Of a DNA stretch of 48,807 nt, positions 43,174 to 48,807 are shown in pieces. Within the stretch, counting starts at the first letter, position 1. Every line of letters starts with the position of its first letter. The translations under genes were made by a program, and so were the position numbers. The stretch lies in assembly GCA_947086655.1 (NCBI GenBank), contig CAMTZM010000015.1:1-48807 (forward strand), written 5' to 3'. The notes under the pieces were generated by a model, which was not told the DNA's origin, searched no databases, and saw only the letters and a list, made by a program, of their open reading frames with translations. Source of the stretch: an uncultured Eubacteriaceae bacterium. Its GTDB lineage: Bacteria > Bacillota > Clostridia > Lachnospirales > CAG-274.

Positions 43174-46100
43174 TCAATATCCAGTTTTAGGAAGTTTACC
43201 GCCTACAGCGTAAATAGTAGTAAGCCAAGTGCTGTTACCGATAACCCATTCTCCTTGATATTTTCCTCCTATATCCGCTTTGTTTGCGAACTGATAGCCG
43301 TTAGGAAGATTTTTGAGTACAGTCATATAAACCTGCGGCTGTTCAACCTGTGCAAATCCCGCTTTAACAGTACCGAATACAAGACTGAAACTTGTTACAT
43401 ACTCGTCATTTGCGAGTCCCAATTCTGCGTTTGAGCAGCCTATAACATTGTTCTGAGTAGTTGACAGATTATCAGCTATAACTCTTGTGTTGCCTTTATT
43501 TGTTGTTATCATAACTTTGTATTTCAAAGCCTGATTGTACGTTCCTGTTACGATTTTAGCAAGTCTTGCGGCGTTTGCCGGCACAACATCTCTCCAATAA
43601 AAATCAGTAAGGGGAACGGTTGATGTGTTTTGCACCGCTTTAATATCATAAGGAATTGTATTTCCTGACATAGCCTGTGTATTTCCCGTTTTCTTGATAT
43701 AAACACCGGTGTTAGCGCTGTAATTCAAAAATTCTTGTTTGATTATTTGTGTTGCGAACTCAATTTCTATATCAAGCTGTTTATCTGAAAGTCTGTAATT
43801 ATCAGGCGCTTTTACTTCTTTTACGATATATCTTCCAAGAGGTATAGGATTTGATATTGCTTTACCGTCATTTCCTGATACAAAACGGTCAACCAAGTTA
43901 CCTGATTTGTAAGAATAAACCTCAAAAATCGCTCCGGCAAGCGGTGTTCTTGCTGGTAAGCCGTTTACTTGATTATCGTCAGCGGATAATTTTGTTAATT
44001 GTATCTGTCCCATTTCCGGAGTGTTAGTCCAGATGATTTCCGTAACCTTTCCAGCTTTAAAATCTACTGTTTTTGGAACTTCATCAAGATAATATCCGTC
44101 TGCCGCTCTTGTTTCACGTATTGTATAACGTCCCTCCGGCAATTCTGACGGTAAATCAACAATACCGTTGTTGTCGGTGTAATACGTTCCGATAACCTTT
44201 TTGTTTGTGTCAAACACCATAAATTCCACACCCATAATAGGCTTTTTTGTTATGGAGTCAACTTTTACTATACGAATACCAGCTTTTGGAGTGTTTGTTA
44301 ATTTTAATGTCGCTTGTTTGCCGTCTGTTACAGTAACACTGTGAACATCTGTATCAAGAATATATCCGTCTAACGCCTTTGTTTCAATAACGTGATATTC
44401 TCCGGGCGCTAAATTGTTAATTCTTATTCTTCCATTTTTGTCGGTCACATAAGAGCTGGATATATCCCCGTTAGCTGTTGTGTTTTTATTAGGACTGTTG
44501 TTTTCGGTGTTAGGCTGATTTTGGTCAAGAATACTTGATGTTACTCTTTCACCATTTGCCTTTTTAATATCAAAAACAACGCCCGCAAGTGGTTCTCCCG
44601 TATTAGCGTCCGTTTTTACGATTAAAAGACTTGAACAAGGTTTATTAAGAACTTCAAGTACAGTGGATTTTCCTGATTTTATCTCTACTGTTTTTGGCTC
44701 GCTGTCAAGGAAATAATCGTCCGCCGCTTTTGTTTCTGTCACATAGTAAACCCCATCTTCAAGATTAGGAAGATAAATCTGTCCGTTCCTGTCGGTAGTA
44801 AAGGTGTATCCATTTTTGTCGTTTACAACTTTTTCGCCGTTCATTTTGGAAATATTGAACTCAACTCCGGCGATTGGTTCTTTTGTCACCGAATTTAACT
44901 TGACTATTTTAAGTCCGGCTAACGGTTTATTAGTAAAAGTTACCACTGTTGGAGTATCTGTTTTAACCTGTACAGTTTTAGGTGTTTCGTCTAAAATATA
45001 ATTTTCCGGCGCTTTAACTTCTTTAACGATATAATAATCAGGCGCAAGGTTAGGAATATTGATGAATCCCTGTGCGTCTGTAACAAAATCAGTACCGTTT
45101 TCGTTTGTATAGATTTTTTCGCCGTTTTGTTTTTCAACAGTAAATTTTGCTCCGGCAAGTGGTTTACCTGTTATTTCATCAATCTTTTTGATTTGAAGTC
45201 CGGCAAGTTTTTTATTCTCAAAAACAATTTTCAAGAACTGATTACCCGTCATTTCAACATCTTTTGGTGTTTCGTCAATCATATAACCGTCAGGTGCTTT
45301 TGTTTCAGCGATTTTATACCAGCCGTTTTCTAAATTATCAATAATTATAACTCCGTTTTTATCGGTTACATATTCTCCAATTACATCACCGGATTTTTTG
45401 TAAACGGTAAATTTAGCGCCAGCAAGAGGTTCGCCTGTTTTAGCGTCCGTTTTAATAATCTGAAAACCGCTTTTATATTTGTTTTTGAATGTTACAACAG
45501 TTGGTATATCTGTCTTAACCTCAACGGTTTTTGGTGTGTTGTCAAGCAAATAACCGTCAGGTGCTTTTATTTCTGTTACCACATAATGGTCAGGCTGTAA
45601 ATTCGGTACATTTGCAAAACCGGATTCATCTGTAATATAAGTGTCACCGATTTTTTCGCCGTTCTGTTTTGTAACTGTAAATTCCGCTCCGGCTAATGCC
45701 TTTCCTGTTGTTTCATCAATTTTCTTGATTTGTATTCCTGTCAGTTTTTTATTCTCAAAAACAATTTTCAAGAATTGATTACCAGTCATTTCAACATCTT
45801 TTGGTGTTTCGTCAATCATATATCCGTCAGGAGCTTTAGTTTCAGCAATTTTATACCAGCCGTTCTCTAAACCGTCAATAATTATAACTCCGTTTTTATC
45901 GGTTACATATTCTCCGATTACATCACCGGATTTTTTGTAAACGGTAAATTTAGCACCAGCAAGAGGTTCGCCTGTTTTAGCGTCCGTTTTAATAATCTGA
46001 AAACCGCTTTTATATTTGTTTTTGAATGTTACAACAGTTGGTATATCTGTCTTAACCTCAACGGTTTTTGGTGTGTTGTCAAGCAAATAACCGTCAGGTG

Positions 46101-48807
46101 CTTTTATTTCTGTTACCACATAATGGTCAGGCTGTAAATTCGGTACATTTGCAAAACCGGATTCATCTGTAATATAAGTGTCACCGATTTTTTCGCCGTT
46201 CTGTTTTGTAACTGTAAATTCCGCTCCGGCTAATGCCTTTCCTGTTGTTTCATCAATTTTCTTGATTTGTATTCCTGTTAGTTTTTTATTCTCAAAAACA
46301 ATTTTCAAGAACTGATTACCAGTCATTTCAACATCTTTTGGTGTTTCGTCAATCATATAACCGTCAGGTGCTTTTGTTTCAGCGATTTTATACCAGCCGT
46401 TCTCTAAACTGTCAATAATTATAACGCCATTTTTATCGGTTACATATTCTCCGATAACATCACCGGATTTTTTGTAAACGGTAAATTTAGCGCCAGCAAG
46501 AGGCTCACCTGTTTTAGCGTCTGTTTTGATTATCTGAAAACCGCTTTTATATTTGTTTTTAAATGTTACAATAGTAGGCGTGTCTGTTTTAACCTCTACG
46601 GTTTTAGGTGTATTATCAAGCAAATAACCGTCCGGCGCTTTTATTTCTGTTACCACATAATGGTCAGGCTGCAAGTTTGGAACATTCGCAAAACCTGATT
46701 CATCTGTAATATAAGTGTCACCGATTTTTTCGCCGTTCTGCTTTGTAACCGTAAATTCCGCACCAGCTAAAGCCTTTCCTGTTGTTTCATCAATTTTCTT
46801 GATTTGTATTCCTGTCAATTTTTTGTTTGTAAACGTCGTGAGAGTAGGAACATCTGTTTTAACCTCAACAGTTTTAGGCGTTTCATCAAGAAGATAACCG
46901 TCAGGCGCTTTTGTTTCTCTCACAACATACCAGTCAGGACTAAGAGTCGAAATATTTATCAAGCCGTCTTTATCTGTTGAATATTCGCCTACAATCTGTC
47001 CATCTTGTTTTTCAACCTTGAATTTAGCGTCCGCAAGCGGTTCGCCTGTTTTGTCATTTACTTTTTTGATAATAAGACTTGTTAATTTTTCATTAGGAAA
47101 TTCAAGTGTTACTGTTTTTGTATGAGTAACCTCAAAATCCTTTGCGTTTTCAACAAGTTTATAACCATTAGGCGCTTTTACCTCAACAGCTGAATACCAG
47201 CCTGTTGGCAAATTATCAATCTGAATTAAGCCGTTATCATTGGTTTTGTATTCTCCAACTACATCACCGGATTTTTTTGTCACCTTGAATATTGCTCCGG
47301 CAAGTGGTTTCTTTGTGTTTGTGTCATATTTTTTAATAACAACGCTTGACATAGGGTTATTCTCAAAAGTAACTTTTACAAACTGATTATTTGTGATTTC
47401 AATGTCTTTAGGCGTTTCATCAAGAAGATAACCGTTCGGCGCTTTTGTTTCAACAATTTTTATCCAGCCGGGGTCAAGATTGTCAATAATAATTACACCG
47501 TCTTTGTCTGTTTCATATTTGCCGATTTCCTCGCCGGATTTTTTGTAAACAGTAAATTCTGCGTGTTTTAAAGGCTGTTTTGTGTTACTGTCAATTTTTA
47601 TAATCTGTAAACCGCTCTTTTTATTATTAAAAAATTCAAGAGTATGAGTTTTGCCATACTCAATGTTAATAGTTTCAGATTTATTTTCAAGAATATATCC
47701 TTTAGGCGCTTTTGTTTCTTTTACAATATAACTTCCTTTAGGCAGGTTTGGTATTGTAATCAAACCTGTTTCATTGGTAGTAAAAATACCTTTATTCGCT
47801 CCAACAACATCACCGTTTGATGTCGTAACCTTAAATTCAGCGTTAGCAAGCGGCTCTTTTGTTACAGCGTCAAGTTTTTTGATTACAAGTGTTCCATAGT
47901 GGTAATTATCAAAAGTTATTTTATTTGCTTTTCCGTCAGGCTTAACTTCAATAGTTTTAGGTGTATCGTTCAAAGCGTAATTATCCGGTGCTTGTATTTC
48001 TGTTATCACATAACTTCCGGGTACGATATTGTTTATCAAAATTTCACCCTTGCTGTTTGTTATATATTCGCCGTTAGAATTGCCAATAACTTTACCATTA
48101 TTATCTGTTACCTTAAATTTAGCGTTCGCTAAAGGCTCTTTTGTTACTCCATCAACTTTTGTAATGAGAATAGCACCGTAAGGATAGTTGTCAAAAGATA
48201 ATTTTTGTGTTTTACCGTCCAGCTTAACCTCAACAGTTTTAGGTGTGTCATTCAAAGCGTAATTATCAGGCGCTTGAATTTCAGTAATAACATAACTTCC
48301 GGGTACGATATTGTTTATCAAAATTTCACCCTTGCTGTTTGTTGTATATTCACCGTTAGAATTGCCAATAACTTTACTGTTATTATCAGTAACCTTAAAT
48401 TTAGCGTTCGCCAAAGGTTCTTTAGTTACACCGTCAACTTTTGTGATGAGGATAGCACCGTAAGGGTAATTGTCAAAAGATAGTTTTTGAGTTTTTCCGT
48501 CTGGCTTGACCTCAATAGTTTTAGGTGTGTCGTTTAAGGCGTAATTCTCAGGTGCTTGAATTTCTGTAATAACATAACTTCCGGGTACAATATTGTTTAT
48601 CAAAATTTCACCTTTGCTATTTGTGGTATATTCGCCGTTGGAGTTTCCAACAGGTTTATTAGAAGTGTCTGTTATTTTAAATTTAGCATTTGCAAGCGGT
48701 TCCTTTGTTACTCCGTCAATCTTTGTGATTAGAATAGCACCGTATGGGTAATTGTCAAAAGATAATTTTTGTGTTTTACCGTCTGACTTAACTTCAATAG
48801 TTTTAGG
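43174..48807 (-). CDS. Giant Cna-B/SpaA repeat surface protein (5' end outside window)
   Basis: At least 1877 residues; the frame stays open to the window edge, so the start and any signal peptide lie beyond 48807. It is a string of about 20 Cna-B/SpaA domains of roughly 90 residues each, with the pattern IxKxDxxTxxPLAxAxFxVxxxxG, then ETKAPxGYxLDxTPKxVEV. These are the lysine and glutamate positions of isopeptide-forming pilin domains. A longer C-terminal domain follows, and the protein ends YAVGGKLPKTGY. The LPKTG sortase motif is the very end: no membrane segment or basic tail follows. Such proteins are standard in Tn1549-like ICEs and are thought to help cells meet during mating. Internal repeats are very similar in DNA. 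Confidence 0.92.
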   Translation of the reverse strand, partial: PKTIEVKSDGKTQKLSFDNYPYGAILITKIDGVTKEPLANAKFKITDTSNKPVGNSNGEYTTNSKGEILINNIVPGSYVITEIQAPENYALNDTPKTIEVKPDGKTQKLSFDNYPYGAILITKVDGVTKEPLANAKFKVTDNNSKVIGNSNGEYTTNSKGEILINNIVPGSYVITEIQAPDNYALNDTPKTVEVKLDGKTQKLSFDNYPYGAILITKVDGVTKEPLANAKFKVTDNNGKVIGNSNGEYITNSKGEILINNIVPGSYVITEIQAPDNYALNDTPKTIEVKPDGKANKITFDNYHYGTLVIKKLDAVTKEPLANAEFKVTTSNGDVVGANKGIFTTNETGLITIPNLPKGSYIVKETKAPKGYILENKSETINIEYGKTHTLEFFNNKKSGLQIIKIDSNTKQPLKHAEFTVYKKSGEEIGKYETDKDGVIIIDNLDPGWIKIVETKAPNGYLLDETPKDIEITNNQFVKVTFENNPMSSVVIKKYDTNTKKPLAGAIFKVTKKSGDVVGEYKTNDNGLIQIDNLPTGWYSAVEVKAPNGYKLVENAKDFEVTHTKTVTLEFPNEKLTSLIIKKVNDKTGEPLADAKFKVEKQDGQIVGEYSTDKDGLINISTLSPDWYVVRETKAPDGYLLDETPKTVEVKTDVPTLTTFTNKKLTGIQIKKIDETTGKALAGAEFTVTKQNGEKIGDTYITDESGFANVPNLQPDHYVVTEIKAPDGYLLDNTPKTVEVKTDTPTIVTFKNKYKSGFQIIKTDAKTGEPLAGAKFTVYKKSGDVIGEYVTDKNGVIIIDSLENGWYKIAETKAPDGYMIDETPKDVEMTGNQFLKIVFENKKLTGIQIKKIDETTGKALAGAEFTVTKQNGEKIGDTYITDESGFANVPNLQPDHYVVTEIKAPDGYLLDNTPKTVEVKTDIPTVVTFKNKYKSGFQIIKTDAKTGEPLAGAKFTVYKKSGDVIGEYVTDKNGVIIIDGLENGWYKIAETKAPDGYMIDETPKDVEMTGNQFLKIVFENKKLTGIQIKKIDETTGKALAGAEFTVTKQNGEKIGDTYITDESGFANVPNLQPDHYVVTEIKAPDGYLLDNTPKTVEVKTDIPTVVTFKNKYKSGFQIIKTDAKTGEPLAGAKFTVYKKSGDVIGEYVTDKNGVIIIDNLENGWYKIAETKAPDGYMIDETPKDVEMTGNQFLKIVFENKKLAGLQIKKIDEITGKPLAGAKFTVEKQNGEKIYTNENGTDFVTDAQGFINIPNLAPDYYIVKEVKAPENYILDETPKTVQVKTDTPTVVTFTNKPLAGLKIVKLNSVTKEPIAGVEFNISKMNGEKVVNDKNGYTFTTDRNGQIYLPNLEDGVYYVTETKAADDYFLDSEPKTVEIKSGKSTVLEVLNKPCSSLLIVKTDANTGEPLAGVVFDIKKANGERVTSSILDQNQPNTENNSPNKNTTANGDISSSYVTDKNGRIRINNLAPGEYHVIETKALDGYILDTDVHSVTVTDGKQATLKLTNTPKAGIRIVKVDSITKKPIMGVEFMVFDTNKKVIGTYYTDNNGIVDLPSELPEGRYTIRETRAADGYYLDEVPKTVDFKAGKVTEIIWTNTPEMGQIQLTKLSADDNQVNGLPARTPLAGAIFEVYSYKSGNLVDRFVSGNDGKAISNPIPLGRYIVKEVKAPDNYRLSDKQLDIEIEFATQIIKQEFLNYSANTGVYIKKTGNTQAMSGNTIPYDIKAVQNTSTVPLTDFYWRDVVPANAARLAKIVTGTYNQALKYKVMITTNKGNTRVIADNLSTTQNNVIGCSNAELGLANDEYVTSFSLVFGTVKAGFAQVEQPQVYMTVLKNLPNGYQFANKADIGGKYQGEWVIGNSTWLTTIYAVGGKLPKTGY
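45211..46821 (-). repeat. Three near-identical 537-bp tandem repeats
   Basis: Anchors such as TTTATTCTCAAAAACAATTT begin at 45211, 45748 and 46285, exactly 537 bp apart. Each unit codes for a pair of Cna-B domains (179 residues). Copies differ mainly at silent positions and a few residues. They are recent duplications or kept alike by recombination. Confidence 0.9.
47889..48807 (-). repeat. 282-bp tandem repeats of Cna-B domains
   Basis: The anchor TAGCACCGTA begins at 48171, 48453 and 48735, 282 bp (94 residues) apart. At least three close copies run off the right edge; the copy nearest 47889 is more diverged. They encode KVDGVTKEPLANAKFKVTDN-type domains. Confidence 0.88.

Noticed and set aside
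1..48807. tRNA or rRNA genes and classic CRISPR arrays.
   Set aside because: None seen by eye on either strand; no cloverleaf or rRNA-like conserved block was recognised.

Overview
The window is about 48.8 kb of AT-rich DNA from a low-GC Firmicute, most likely a gut Clostridia. The basis is clostridial-type Shine-Dalgarno sites, the gene families and the base composition. It is one end and the conserved core of a large Tn1549-like integrative conjugative element (ICE), read almost entirely from the minus strand. The DNA-processing and adhesin modules are visible. The mating-pore and coupling genes (VirB4, VirD4 and so on) are not in view and would lie beyond position 48807.

Layout. 1-4.9 kb: three tandem large serine recombinases at the probable element end. 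5.2-6.2 kb: a DUF6870 protein, a PemK/MazF-like toxin without a visible MazE, and upstream of it a roughly 390-nt structured RNA candidate ending in a strong terminator. 6.4-7.8 kb: a sigma-region-4-like regulator and an XRE regulator. 8.3-9.3 kb: a DUF1273/SLOG protein and a small membrane protein. 9.3-11.0 kb: an IS256-family insertion sequence. 11.2-12.6 kb: the MOBP relaxase. 29.8-43 kb: MobC, a 2.2-kaa methylase/helicase with a TnpV gene nested in another frame, TTRAP, an ArdC/YodL protein, topoisomerase III and a DUF1349 protein. 43.2 kb to the edge: a giant Cna-B/SpaA repeat adhesin ending in LPKTGY.

The most interesting part is a cargo block of about 15 kb (13.2-28.2 kb) lying between the relaxase and its usual partner MobC. 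It holds a TcdR/BotR/UviA-like small sigma factor, a TcdE-family holin, an N-acetylmuramoyl-L-alanine amidase without a signal peptide, and a 2902-residue FN3-DUF6531-YD/RHS protein, also without a signal peptide, whose C-terminus is a Cys/Arg/His-rich tail. Three tandem membrane-anchored DUF2500-like proteins follow the giant gene. The sigma, holin, amidase and giant genes each have a near-identical, unusual promoter-like element upstream: (A/G)GTTGC, 17-18 nt, then ATCTTTA or a close variant. The three DUF2500-like genes instead appear to have an ordinary extended -10 promoter.

My reading is a self-regulated, holin-exported (type-10-secretion-like) giant effector or surface protein locus, organised like the clostridial toxin loci (sigma + holin + toxin) but carried on an ICE and built around an RHS protein, with candidate immunity genes downstream. 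The architecture and promoter repeats are seen directly. The family assignments come from recognition, and the functional model is inference. Broken parB and HTH fragments at 28.3-28.8 kb mark the right junction of this cargo.
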